Shown in pieces: positions 1 to 11,107 of a stretch of 64,000 nucleotides of DNA. A model generated the notes under the pieces. It was not told the origin of the DNA. It searched no databases and saw only the letters and a list, made by a program, of their open reading frames with translations. How positions within the stretch are numbered: position 1 is the first letter of the stretch; the number at the start of each line of letters is the position of its first letter. Origin of the DNA: Glandiceps talaboti (lineage: Eukaryota; Hemichordata; Enteropneusta; Spengelidae); contig NC_135566.1 of NCBI RefSeq assembly GCF_964340395.1, positions 23,138,135 to 23,202,134 of the forward strand, in the 5' to 3' direction. The position numbers and the translations under genes are program-made.

Positions 1-821
1 TCACTGTCAACATCATGCAACACAATCCCCTAACACAGCTTTTTTGGAATCAAAATACACATGTACTCATTTTGTTCCATTAATCTAACCCATCAACAAA
101 TGAAAATTATAACTTGTCCCATAAAATTTGGCTTACTACGGCTTCTGTGGCAGATAGATGTTCCGATTTCCCATAGCAAGTTCAGTGTTTCGCACACGTC
201 GGTGAGTAGGTCAGAGGTCGCGACAGTGACGGTAGACAAAACATGTGAAGAGAGACATCCATTTCGGCATCTCATCTACTCCCTCTAATGTTTCAATTGT
301 AGATTAAGTTTATCAAAGTTGATCTTTTTGTTGCATTTTTTATGTTAACAATTCATTTTATAAATAGAACTGCGCGTTGTCACTGTATCTTATATGATGT
401 CAACAAAACTGTCCCTTATGGAGTCAGTATACTTTTCGTGGGATTGATGTCAGGGCCTGGCCCTGGACTTAGGTAATTCTGATGTCTGCCGTAAAATGAA
501 TATGCCGAAGCTATTCAAGGTGGGAAAATTATTGCGTCATTTGTAATTTTAGGGGGCTAATGTCACAAGGCTTCGGCAGAACACTGCATGAACTCTATTT
601 TTTAATTACACATAAGTACATGCCAGTCAGATATGTGATACATACACAGACTGGAGATTATAGGGAGATCTAAATGTAAAATTATATACATTGGACATTT
701 TAGTAAAAGTTTAATGATCACAGAATGTTGTGACAAGTTTGCTTGATTATATGTTGTACAGATGACGCAACCATTTGCATGCCTACCGGTACTTTATCAT
801 GTGTGTATCCTCCACGTTTAT
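1..821. other. S6K upstream intron, nothing recognised
   Basis: AT-rich non-coding sequence without a supported exon, RNA gene or named repeat. It lies 5' of an internal S6K exon and is therefore taken as intron. The preceding exon of the family, ending the kinase domain, is not seen here. Confidence 0.5.
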
Positions 822-1244
822 AATCCTATGAACCTATGTTAGTTAGCTGAGTGTAAAGGTCATAACCTATGAACCTAAGTAAATAAGTTGAGTGTGAAGG
901 TCATAACCTGTGAATCTATGTTGAGTAACTGAGTGTAAAGGTCATAACTTATGAACGTATGTGAATAACTGAGTGTATAGGTCATAACCTATGAATCTAT
1001 GTGAATAACTGAGTGTAAAGGTCATAACACATCAATCTATGTTAGTTAGCTGAGTGTAAAGGTCATAACCTATGAACCTAAGTGAATAAGCTGAGTGTAA
1101 AGGTCATAACCTATGAATCTATGTGAATAAGCAGAGTGTAAAGGTCATAACCTATGAATCTATGTAAATAAACTGAGTGAAAAGGTCATAACCTATGAAT
1201 CTATGTGAATAAGCTGAGTGTAAAGGTCATAACCTATGAACCTA
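822..1244. repeat. minisatellite, ~41-bp unit, ~10 copies
   Basis: About ten imperfect direct repeats of a 40-44 bp unit containing CCTATGAATCTATGTGAATA and GTGTAAAGGTCATAA. Each copy carries AAAGGTCA, a nuclear-receptor-type AGGTCA half-site, so the array spaces such half-sites about 41 bp apart. It lies in the S6K intron. Copies vary in length and sequence, suggesting an old array. Confidence 0.9.
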
Positions 1245-1736
1245 GGAATATATGTCATATTCATCAGCTCTGTCCATCACACAGCTTTTACTAATGTGGT
1301 ATACTGATATGCTATATGGAATTGTATGTTTCAAATTTCCCTTTCCACTTTACTGAAAATATTTTGTTTAATATGACCATCCTTCCATTGTTCCTAAGTG
1401 ATATCTAACTATTCTATGTAAACTGATTTTAGTACATAGCATAGAAGACAAATATGGATGCAACATATTATATATTATGTAAACTCATAGAAGTTCTCAG
1501 CCTGCTGCCAAAGTAGAATGTCAGAGTCACTTGAGAGGAACATGCAACAAATGGAGTGGTTGACAAATATCAAAAACTCTTCTAAAATTCATGCATGTTA
1601 CAAAATTAATAACCAAAAAGAAAAATATGCATTGCTTCTGCATATGGAAAAAATATTCTGATGCAGGACTGACAATATAAAAAAAATTTGCTGTCACAGT
1701 GATGGGAAAAAAATTCACTACCATACCCACTTCCTC
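1245..1736. other. intron, nothing recognised
   Basis: AT-rich sequence between two minisatellites. I see no exon, RNA gene or known repeat in it. Confidence 0.5.
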
Positions 1737-3482
1737 CAAGTCTACAGGTAGGCTACAGTTAGAATAGCGGAATAGTGTAGTGATAGCCGTTCACAAGTCT
1801 ACAGGTAGGCTACAGTTAGAATAGCGGAATAGTGTAGTGATAGCCGTTCCCAAGTCTACAGGTAGGCTACAGTTAGGATAGCGGAATAGTGTAGTGATAG
1901 CCATTCCCAAGTCTACAGGTAGGCTACAGTTAGGATAGGGGAATAGTGTAGTGATAGCCGTTCCCAAGTCTACAGGTAGGCTACAGTTAGGATAGCAGAA
2001 TAGTGTAGTGATAGCCATTCCCAAGTCTACAGGTAGGCTACAGTTAGGATAGGGGAATATTGTAGTGATAGCCGTTCCCAAGTCTATAGGTAGGCTACAG
2101 TTAGAATAGCGGAATAGTGTAGTGATAGCCATTCCCAAGTCTACAGGTAGGCTATAGTTAGGATAGTGGAATAGTGTAGTGATAGCCATTCCCAAGTCTA
2201 CAGGTAGGCTATAGTTAGGATAGGGGAATAGTGTAGTGATAGCCGTTCCCAAGTCTACAGGTAGGCTACAGTTAGGATAGTGGAATAGTGTAGCGATAGC
2301 CGTTCTCAAGTCTACAGGTAGGCTACAGTTAGAATAGCGGAGTAGTGATGTGTAGTGATAGCCATTCTCAAGTCTACTACAGGTAGGTTACAATTAGAAT
2401 AGCAGAATATTGTAGCGATAGCCGTTCCCAAGTCTACAGGTAGGCTACAGTTAGGATAGCAGAATATTGTAGCAATAGCCGTTCCCAAGCCTACAGGTAG
2501 GCTACAGTTAGGATAGCGGAATAGTATAGTGATAGCCGTTCCCAAGTCTACAGGTAGGCTACAGTTAGGATAGGGGAATAGTGTAGTGATAGCCATTCTC
2601 AAGTCTACAGGTAGGCTACAGTTAGGATAGTGGAATAGTGTAGTGATAGCCATTCACAAGTCTACAGGTAGGCTACAGTTAGAATAGCGAAATAGTGCAG
2701 CGATAGCCATTCTCAAGTCTACAGGTGGGCTACAGTTAGGATGGCGGAATAGTGTAGCGATAGCCGTTCTCAAGTCTACAGGTAGGCTACAGTTAGAATA
2801 GCGGAGTAGTGATGTGTAGTGATAGCCATTCTCAAGTCTACTACAGGTAGGTTACAATTAGAATAGCAGAATATTGTAGCGATAGCCGTTCCCAAGTCTA
2901 CAGGTAGGCTACAGTTAGGATAGCAGAATATTGTAGCAATAGCCGTTCCCAAGCCTACAGGTAGGCTACAGTTAGGATAGCGGAATAGTATAGTGATAGC
3001 CGTTCCCAAGTCTACAGGTAGGCTACAGTTAGGATAGGGGAATAGTGTAGTGATAGCCATTCTCAAGTCTACAGGTAGGCTACAGTTAGGATAGTGGAAT
3101 AGTGTAGTGATAGCCATTCACAAGTCTACAGGTAGGCTACAGTTAGAATAGCGAAATAGTGCAGCGATAGCCATTCTCAAGTCTACAGGTGGGCTACAGT
3201 TAGGATGGCGGAATAGTGTAGTGATAGTCGTTCCCAAGTCTACAGGTAGGCTACAGTTAGGATAGGGGAATATTGTAGCGATAGCCGTTCACAAGTCTAC
3301 AGGTAGGCTACAGTTAGGATAGTGGAATAGTGTAGCGATAGCCGTTCGTAAGTCTACAGGTAGGCTACAGTTAGAATAGCGGAATAGTGTAGCGATAGCC
3401 ATTCACAAGTCTACAGGTAGGCTACAGTTAGAATAGCGGAATAGTGTAGCGATAGCCATTCACAAGTGTACAGGTGGGCTAG
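1737..3482. repeat. minisatellite, 57-bp unit, ~30 copies
   Basis: About 30 copies of a 57-bp unit starting TCTACAGGTAGGCTACAGTT and ending in a variant of GTGATAGCCGTTCCCAAG. As 57 is a multiple of three, the - strand stays open for long stretches as a 19-residue repeat ending NCSLPVDLG. That is a by-product of the period. Units differ at a few recurrent positions (GCGG/GGGG/GTGG, GTT/ATT). A block of about 464 bp (from about 2293) is repeated nearly perfectly from about 2757, showing recent multi-unit duplication or an assembly duplication. Confidence 0.95.
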
Positions 3483-3721
3483 GGATAAAGAATCTTTTAA
3501 TCATTTATTTATCACTACCAAAATACCTTAATGGTGACTGAGTCATCTATGAAGGCTTGTTTCACATTTATAAACATTTGTGCTGAATAGACCTACAAGT
3601 CACTTTAAAGAATTAGTTGACATTATGCATTATAGACCGTGTATATTTGGTGAAAGTGGGTGAATATTGAGATTAAGGTCAAATACAGTAACCTTTCTTT
3701 ATCTCCTTTGGTACCACACAG

Positions 3722-3829
3722 AATGGCGATGAAGATGTCAGTCAGTTTGACACTAAATTTACAAAACAGACACCTGTGGACAGTCCTGATGATACCATGC
3801 TAAGTGCGAGCCAGAATCAGGTATTTCAG
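3722..3829 (+). CDS. RPS6KB1: p70 ribosomal protein S6 kinase, AGC C-terminal exon (turn motif)
   Basis: This internal coding exon has 108 nt (36 codons, phase 0 at both ends) between a CACAG acceptor and a GTGAGA donor. It begins NGDEDVSQFD and contains TPVDSPDD, the turn-motif region of p70 S6 kinase; its serine corresponds to human Ser371. It ends QNQVFQ, the first half of the hydrophobic motif. S6K is a cytosolic and nuclear Ser/Thr kinase that phosphorylates ribosomal protein S6 and eIF4B downstream of mTORC1 and PDK1. The match to the vertebrate AGC C-terminal extension is close and nearly colinear (EEDVSQFDSKF in human). The catalytic exons must lie upstream of the window. A single invertebrate S6K would be co-orthologous to RPS6KB1 and RPS6KB2. 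Confidence 0.93.
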
Positions 3830-3934
3830 GTGAGAAACAAATTATTATATTCATATAAGCTAGTATGCTATTACCTTGTGTAAGGTCATGACATTATTTT
3901 GAGATGTTACTATATGGCATACTTAAAGGATGAT

Positions 3935-4949
3935 CAGATGTCATTTAACATCCCATAGTCAGATGTCATTTAACGTCCCACAGTCAGATGTCATTAAGTG
4001 TCCCATAGTCAAATGTCTTTCAGTGTCCCATTGTCAGATGTCATTTAATGGGCCAGTCAGATGTCATTAAATGTCCATTAGTCAAATGTCCTTCAGTGTC
4101 CTATAGTTAAATGTCCTTCAGTGTCCCATTGTCAGATGTCATTTAATGGGCCAGTCAGATGTCATTAAATGTCCATTAGTCAGATGTCATTAAGTGTCCC
4201 TTAGTCAGATGTCATTCAGTGTCCCATACTCAGATGTCATTCAGTGTCCCATAGTCAGTTGTCATTCAGTGTCCCATAGACAGATGTCATTCAGTGTTCC
4301 ATAGACAGATGTCATTCAGTGTTCCATACTCAGATGTCATTCAGTGTTCCATAGACAGATGTCATTCAGTGTTCCATACTCAGATGTCATTCAGTGTCCC
4401 ATAGACAGATGTCATTCAGTGTCCCATAGTCAGATGTCATTCAGTGTCCCATACTCAGATGTCATTCAGTGTCCCATAGTCAGTTGTCATTCAGTGTTCC
4501 ATAGACAGATGTCATTCAGTGTCCCATAGACAGATGTCATTCAGTGTCCCATAGTCAGATGTCATTCAGTGTCCCATAGTCAGTTGTCATTCAGTGTCCC
4601 ATCGTCAGATGTCATTCAGTGTCCCATAGTCAGTTGTCATTCAGTGTCCCATAGTCAGTTGTCATTCAGTGTCCCATAGACAGATGTCATTCAGTGTTCC
4701 ATACTCAGATGTCATTCAGTGTCCCATAGTCAGTTGTCATTCAGTGTCCCATAGACGGATGTCATTCAGTGTCCCATACTCAGATGTCATTCAGTGTCCC
4801 ATAGTCAGATGTCATTCAGTGTCCCAAAGTCAGATGTCATTCAGTGTCCCATAGTCAGTTGTCATTCAGTGTCCCATAGACAGATGTCATTCAGTGTTCC
4901 ATAGTCAGATGTCATTCAGTGTTCCATAGTCAGATGTCATTCAGTGTCA
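3935..4949. repeat. minisatellite, 25-bp unit, ~40 copies
   Basis: About 40 direct copies of a 25-bp unit, CAGATGTCATTCAGTGTCCC followed by ATAGT, in the S6K intron 105 bases after the exon donor. The first dozen copies are divergent and the rest more homogeneous, with recurrent variants (CAGTTGTC, GTTCC, ATACT). There are no unique spacers, so it is not a CRISPR array. Confidence 0.95.
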
Positions 4950-4992
4950 TGACATTATAAAACATGTTTGTAAAATGAACTTTGTTTTTAAA

Positions 4993-5195
4993 CTTTTTTT
5001 TAGCACAACTGAACTGATAGTCCGTCCATCTGTGTGGTATGTGTGTGCGTGCGTGCGTGCGTGCGTGCATGTGTGTCTGTGTCTGTGATATTTCAGCCAA
5101 ATCAGCCAAGTACTTTTTTAACCAAAAAGTCACATTTCTATACCTCATTTGCATATCACCTATGGGATCAGCATGTCATGAACAATCCTTTATGT
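4993..5195 (-). mobile_element. family A hairpin-tail element, 3'-end fragment
   Basis: This fragment begins with TTTTTAGCACAACTGAACTG, the reverse of the family A 3' end, runs through a TG/CGTG microsatellite at about 5036-5085, and continues into core sequence containing CTCATTTGCATATCACC. The second hairpin arm is degraded. It directly follows the 25-bp array. Confidence 0.7.
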
Positions 5196-5530
5196 ACACA
5201 CCCCTATCAACGATAAGTAATAATAATATCACATAGTTTCTAAACTACCCAAGATGTGCTCTCCACGTCAGGAAATGGTCATGGGGCACATGAAGCTGTT
5301 GAAACGTTTTGCATGCAATGGGTCATATTCAAATTTCACCGGTCAAACTGCACATAAAGATTTAGAATCTGAAGGTAGTTACAATCAGAACTGACTAAAT
5401 CCACGATGTCTTGTTCTACAAGTTTGAAGCAAAGATGACAACCGTACATTTGCCAACAGTAAGCCCCACTTGTCCCGTTTATAAAGCGTCTCCAGTGACG
5501 CATACATCCAAAAAATGCGTCCCAAGTGTC
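5196..5530. other. intron, nothing recognised
   Basis: Intronic sequence with no exon or named repeat that I can support. Confidence 0.4.
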
Positions 5531-5633
5531 AAATATGGCGTCAAATATGATAACACGTTAACTGGTATGTACTGAATTATATTGAAATTGAAGTGTCTTT
5601 TTAAGATATGGCCTAATTACCGAAAATCATTAA
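5531..5633 (+). repeat. family C repeat, left part, split by the piggyBac insertion
   Basis: The sequence from about 5550 to the TTAA at 5630-5633 matches the family C core (ATTGAAATTGAAGTG, AAGATATGGCCTAATTACCG). It resumes at 10271 with TTAATTATGCAAATTATTC. Intact copies at about 49740-49780 and 37170-37200 show the two halves joined. Confidence 0.75.
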
Positions 5634-7817
5634 CCCTTAAAGTTGTAAAATTGTTTAAAATTGCCATTTTTTCAATATTTTGAAATCAAATTTTGCCGTT
5701 GGTATCATATTCTATGCACTAAGTTACATTGATTCTGCATTGACTTGGTTGATATTTATTGCTGGTAAAATTGTAATTTTTAAAAAATATAAAAATATTT
5801 TTTTTGTGTACGTACACAAATGTTATGGTCGAAAGATGTGTACTTGACGCTTGACATATCATTCGTACATGCGCACACTATTGTTGCTAATAGACAACAT
5901 GGCTCCGAACATGATCGATGGTAATGTGGAACTGCTCCATTCCGCTAGTAAAAACAAGTGGGGGAAAAGAAATGAGGGCTAAATCAACATTTTTAGTGAG
6001 ATACACCGATGGAATGCAGTCAAAGAAGAAACTGGTCTGACAAAACACGTTGACGTTGCAAGATTGCTGTTAGATAAGTCTAAAATCGGTAAATGATAAC
6101 ATGACAAGTACCGTAATAGTACTATTAGTAGTATTTTTATGTAGTGACTTTGTGCGATCACAGAACTAAAGTATTTTTCACTCTTCATATGTATTTGCCT
6201 AAACACGTCTATATTATCGACATTTTACTGTATTCTGATAAAAAATACTCCACGGCATATCCTGAGAACCTTGTCCCTGTGAACACCAGCCCCACCACGT
6301 CACGACGACTAACACGACCCAGCGGTGAATCGTAATAATAATCAGACTATGTAGTCATGCAAGTAAATTCAGGGCAGCTTGATATATTGTGGAATTTTGC
6401 TGGAAATAAAATACATGCCAACACGGCTTTCTTATAGCGATGATCTTGACGATGTTATCTTATACATCCATGATTATATGTACACGAACCGGGATGTGAT
6501 GATGCACTGCAGCCTAAAAATGGAAAATTTTACCGTATGATCGCACGTCAAGTATCGAAGTCTATGCATTCGGAGAGGGGTACGTGTTGAACTATTTAGC
6601 GAGCTGGGCATTTGCTAACGTTCCTTCCATAAATATTTGTAATAGATTGATAATTGAAAGTGAATATGGTTGTGTTCAGAGGCAAAACTTGTTTATACAG
6701 TGATTTTTCCTGAGTTGAGCCACTTTCTCCTGATAACGATCGGTACCATTGAGATCTACGTCTGCCATGCATTACCATTGTACAATGTATCACGTCGTCG
6801 TGTTTCATTGCATGCCCTTGAATAAATACCATCGCCAGTCGCACATTGAGCAGTTTATATAGTCACCTGCTGAGGGGTAAATTTTTGTGGGATTGTTTGT
6901 CGACATTGAAGTGAAGTAGGTAACGTAGATGGGTAAAACTGATCACTCAATGTGACATTCACGCTGTTTGCAGATGGTGTACGGTAACTTCCGTTGGTTT
7001 TATTTTCAATTCAGGGGCGAAAATCAATAGCTAGAAAGTAGCATGAAAGTAATAAAAAGTGACAATGTGACACTTCTGTCCGTCATGTAACATGAACTTG
7101 CCAATACAACCAGAAACTATATATAACAATTGCAACAAGTGAAGTTGTGTCCCAAATTCTCGCGTTATCTCGTCTCTTAAATGACGTGGCAATTTGTGCG
7201 GTAATGGCGGGAGGTTCAAAACATTTTGTTTACGATCGAATTATTCTCTGAAGCCGTACGTCGTTACAAGGGTCAATTTGACTTGCATCCGTGGATGAGG
7301 CAATTGATTACATGGTAAAGGTTGGTTCTACACGATCTTTTACAGTATTTGAAATGTTGAAAAAATGGCAATTTTAAACAATTTTACAACTTTAAGATGC
7401 CATAGACTTTCCATGCAAATTACCCCCCAGGCCTTTTTAGGTTGCAGTGTTCGATCTAGGCCGCGCCATTGCGCAATTTGCGCTAAAAAAATCCGATTGG
7501 CCACTATTTCTAAAGTCTGTGCACCTTTTCGGGTGCAACAATTTGGAGTCCGCATACGCCCTATGTATACAACATTGAAAGGTCACAAGCTTTTCGAAAC
7601 TCGTCGTAATATACCTCATACCGAAAATTAATTACCCATCCCTCTTTGTAACTTCACATGTATCTATACAAATGCATATAAATTATGTAACTGCAAAGGT
7701 AGTCGGGTAATCGGGGCTGAGGTTAGTCTACATCTCAGGTCAGCATGTGCAAATCACATGCTTTTCATTTTCAAAATGGACGGCCACAGTCAGTAAGTAC
7801 TAGCTTTGAGGGCCGCA

Positions 7818-8889
7818 ATGGCAAAACGCCAGCGGTTGCTCTCTGACTTTTTACATGTACCGAAGCCAGCTGAAGGGGAAACAGTTTCAGCCGATACAGC
7901 CCCGACAGTCAGTGACAGTCAGCATGCTACGACGAAACGGGAGGGAAGACAGACTTTGGGTCAACGTCGACTCGTCATCCCCAGGTAGGTCGGCAATGGC
8001 ATTTAAACATTGTTTCCTCGACATTGTCCCACTTTTATCTCGCGAATCGATTCACAGTAAAAAATAGTCAGCCCATCCAGAGTACGAGAAATTTTGTGCT
8101 TAGATGGATTAGGAGAAATTTTGTGCTTAGGTATTTGATAATCTGGTGAAAATCAGAAGTCAATGTTTGCATTTTGAAAACTTTTCCGAAACAAATGTTA
8201 CGGCATATATCCGATTCCCTGTGAGACAGATCATTTTAAATATTGGTATACATGTATTTCCTTTTAAATGTTTTGACGCATGTAATGTAGAGTTAATGCC
8301 AACAGATAAATTCACAGAGTAGTAAATCGATGAAGAGGCTTTCTTGGTAGAATTAAACAATGTAGTGTTTTTATTTTCGGTTTAGTTTCAGTTGTAATAG
8401 AATATTTGCAATCTGTTTCCAATTATTTATAGTGGCAGTGTAATTATGAATATTTTTTTTAGTCCTGTCATGAATTTGATGCATCATGTGAGTGATTGTA
8501 GACTAGCTTTGTGATTTAGTGCCATTTTTTTCTGTTTTTGGACATGACATATCATTGACCAAAAATATATCTTTTATTTGTTTCACAGTCATTTACACAT
8601 AACAAAGAGTTTGAACAAATGTTTTCTTCTTCAGGAGAAATGGTTGGCTAAATGGCATTGGCTGTATTTCGAGGAAAATGGAATGTTTTGCCAGATCTGC
8701 AAGGAAGCAAACAAAAAAAATCCATTTACCAGTGGTGAAGGATGTAAAAATTTCAAGACTTCAACCATAAGTCGCCATGCTGGAAATAAAGATCACCATC
8801 AAGCAATTCTGGAACTGCAACTAAAAAAAAAACTTTCAACGTGCCTCAGTCAATGCAGATGCGCAGGTTACACAAGCTGTCAAAGTTGA
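7818..8889 (+). pseudogene. hAT/KIAA1586-like zinc-finger protein remnant, two exons
   Basis: The first exon starts at ATG 7818 with MAKRQRLLSDFL, resembling the start of KIAA1586/TTF-type proteins, and reaches a good donor at 7984/7985. After a CAG acceptor the second exon (about 8634-8880) encodes EKWLAKWHWLYFEENGMFCQ, then a CxxC (FCQIC) and HxxxxxH (SRHAGNKDHH) zinc finger of the type found before hAT-like transposase domains. The first exon ends in phase 2 whereas the second needs phase 0, so a direct splice is out of frame. A run of ten A at 8823-8832 also breaks the frame: with one A fewer it would read on as FQRASVNADAQVTQ. No transposase-like domain follows. It is probably a degenerate or captured gene; an unseen middle exon is the alternative. 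Confidence 0.5.
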
Positions 8890-9570
8890 AATAAAAATAT
8901 TAGAAATATTCACCTGACTTTTCTTCTTCTTCCCCATAATGATATACTTCCATCTTCTTATCAGTGTCACCTGGTCATACAAGTCTGAAGAAATTTGCTT
9001 TTGGCGTGTCCCAGCTTTGAATATTTATTTTCAATGTAAAACTTTCATGTTTTCATAGTTGTATATTTAATTAGTGATATTCATCATCTTGAGAGTCCTG
9101 ATTTTTCCCTTTCATGGTGGACAATGATGGCCCTCTTTTTTCTCAAATGGCCCCCTTTTTGCACAGGTAGGGGCCCACAATGGCCCTCCTTTTTGGTATC
9201 TTAGATCGAACATTGAGGTTGCACACAGTTGTACACAATGTTTTGATAGTGATCATTTTACACCAAAACAGGTGGGATATGGTCTCATCTACAAGTATAT
9301 CAATAATAATGAAATATTGAATTTTAATTTACATGGATATATGGTCAGTAACTTGACCAAGGAATTAGGGAAAATTGGTATAAAACACTCGTTTTTGGTA
9401 AAAAAAAAAACCGTGAAATTTAGTTTTTTGATAAATACAAGGGTTACAATTGGAAATTAGCTGTAAAAATTAATAGACAGATAGTATGGGTGTTGAGTAA
9501 AAAATTTATCATAAAATCAACAAGTACTGTCCGTCGATGTGTACAGTAAATACAAACAAATTTGCATATT

Positions 9571-9964
9571 TCATATATACAAATACTGCATACATATAAG
9601 TCTACAGATAGCAGCGTAACGATATGTCTCACGAACTATTATATCCAACACTTCGTCTGTTGACAAAAATCTGACGAAAGGCAACGATGTAGATTCTGCG
9701 GTAACATGAATGTAAACCAACCTTGGAGTAATCGTACGGCATTGGCACGGCATCTGTGGTTTGTCATCATCATTTGATCGCGGGACCTGCCATTGCATTG
9801 ATGATGTCAGTCCAAAAGTCAAAGTCATCAGGAGGGTGTTCGATACGTTCTAGTAGGACAAAATTTATTTCCCCAAACCCGTAAAATTCTTCATCATCAT
9901 CGCTATCACTGTCTAGAAAATGTCGAGCGAAAAACTCTCTGTCTTCTGGGTTTACTTCGTTCAA
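9571..9964 (-). pseudogene. piggyBac-like transposase N-terminus, frameshifted
   Basis: Starting at 9964, the - strand reads MNEVNPEDREFFARHF, an acidic DSDSDDDEEFYGFGE stretch and HPPDDFDFWTDII, then hits a stop near 9770. The neighbouring frame, open from 9828, continues with AESTSLPFVRFLSTDEVLDI and VRETYRYA, which matches the start of the piggyBac transposase domain, where a T-x-L-x-F...D-E-(V/I)-(L/V)...E-T-N-R-Y-A pattern is typical. The acidic N-terminus also fits. The catalytic Asp residues and the Cys-rich C-terminus are absent, so this is a dead fragment of about 120 codons. It lies about 300 bp inside the right TTAA boundary, as expected of a transposase starting near one end. Confidence 0.6.
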
Positions 9965-10270
9965 TATATCAGCATAATGTCAAAGGTCAACATCCATATT
10001 CATAGCGGCCGCCATATTAAGCATTGCTAAGTAGGTGCTATTTGCATTCGGAGGCAAAAAGTGAAAGAAATCGAACATGTGACTGTTTCCCACCTGAATA
10101 ATTAAATATTTAATGAGATAACATTGTGTACATCATTTCTTATTATGGGCATAGGGCGATAACCCATTACAACGTCACTTTATTGACAGCATATGCAAAT
10201 TGATTCAACGACGTGGCCTAGAGTGCAGAAGTGCTACGTCGTGGATATCCATGACGTGGCGTCACAAGGG

Positions 10271-10760
10271 TTAATTATGCAAATTATTCATTAACACTGT
10301 AATGTACATCAACAAACTTTATAGGACATATGTGTTTTCTTATGGTTAACGTATGTATTAAATTATGTTGAATTTGAAGTATGCATTCTTAAAATATAGC
10401 ATAATTACCAAAAATAATTAATTATGCAAATTATTCATTAATGCGTAATGTACATCAACAAATTTTATAGGACAAATGTATGTTGTTATGTTTAACGAAT
10501 CTACAAAATTTTATTGAAATTGAAGTATGCAGTCTTAAGATATTGCTTAATTAGTTGATATCATTGATATGCAAATTTCCCTAATTAACATAAACAGATC
10601 TTGCTCAAAAACTAATCAGGTCTAGCCATTACCCCAAACATTATAGGTACTAAATTTCATTATAATTGAGCCTGTCGTTTTTAAGAAAATGATGACACAG
10701 ACAGACACAGACAGACATCCCCCTTTTAATACCTCCCCCGTACCCTTACTGGAGGTAAAA
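10271..10760 (+). mobile_element. family C hairpin-tail element, right part
   Basis: About two and a half tandem cores of roughly 155 bp, each with TTATGCAAATTATTCATTAA and AATTTGAAGTATGCA-like blocks. They are followed by an AATTTCATTATAATTGAGCC motif, a CAGACAGACA microsatellite (about 10695-10720) and a terminal hairpin with CCTCC/GGAGG arms ending GGTAAAAA. Together with 5531-5633 it forms the element that the piggyBac insertion split. Confidence 0.75.
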
Positions 10761-10991
10761 ATGCAGATGTCCTTAGCAACAAGCTCTCATCCATAGCAAC
10801 AAGTAAACAATGACATATAATGCCGATATAACACCAGTGAAGGGAAGGCAAATGAATAAAAAATGTATGCAGATATACCTAGCAACAAGACCACATAATC
10901 ATAATAGAGAATTCAAGGTTACTGTCAATAGTTGTGCTACCACACCATTGGTACTTTTATTAATTGAATGACTAACATTTGTCTTTTGCAG

Positions 10992-11107
10992 GGCTTTACG
11001 TATGTAGCACCATCAGTTTTGGAATGTATCAACAAACCTGGTCACCCAAGCAAACCAAGATCACCAAGGAAGATTACACATGATATCCACGCATTCTCAC
11101 CTATGAG
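10992..11107 (+). CDS. RPS6KB1: p70 ribosomal protein S6 kinase, hydrophobic-motif exon
   Basis: This 116-nt exon (phase 0 start, phase 2 end) lies between a TTGCAG acceptor and a GTAAGT donor. It starts GFTYVAPSVLE. Joined to the previous exon it completes FQGFTYVAPS, the AGC hydrophobic motif whose threonine corresponds to human Thr389, the mTORC1 site. Position +1 of the FxGFTY motif is Q here, where vertebrates have L. It continues with PSKPRSPRKI, which aligns with the RSPR autoinhibitory site (human Ser411), and ends HAFSPM. The region between is shorter than the human KEKFSFEPKI segment. The motif phased across the exon junction makes the assignment very secure. Confidence 0.95.

Larger units (their letters stand above)
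5634..10270 (-). mobile_element. piggyBac-type transposon insertion, 4637 bp, decayed
   Basis: The segment is bounded by TTAA at 5630-5633 and 10271-10274, with termini CCCTTAAAG on the left and, reading inward from the right, CCCTTGTGACGCCACGTC. TTAA target duplication and CCC-type ends are hallmarks of piggyBac. A transposase N-terminal remnant lies near the right end on the - strand (9571-9964). The flanks rejoin into a continuous family C repeat when the segment and one TTAA are removed. Only the outermost five or so terminal bases match, so the inverted repeats are short or eroded. The rest of the transposase is missing. An unrelated zinc-finger-like coding remnant lies inside on the + strand (7818-8889). 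Confidence 0.68.

Noticed and set aside
61-288. Possible S6K kinase-tail exon (HPFRH resembles the HPFFRH motif)
   Set aside because: The match is five residues, followed by a stop, without the W-x-x-L continuation and without a suitable donor.
1791-3117. Long - strand frames with a 19-residue repeat (NCSLPVDLG)
   Set aside because: The 57-bp period is a multiple of three, so any stop-free unit gives a long frame. There is no start context, no splice context and no use of other codons. It is a minisatellite.
3935-4949. CRISPR-like array
   Set aside because: Copies are contiguous without unique spacers, and the genome is eukaryotic. The same holds for all other arrays here.
7806-7988. ORF start at 7806 for the zinc-finger remnant
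   Set aside because: Position 7806 is TTG; the first ATG in that frame is at 7818 and matches the expected family start better.
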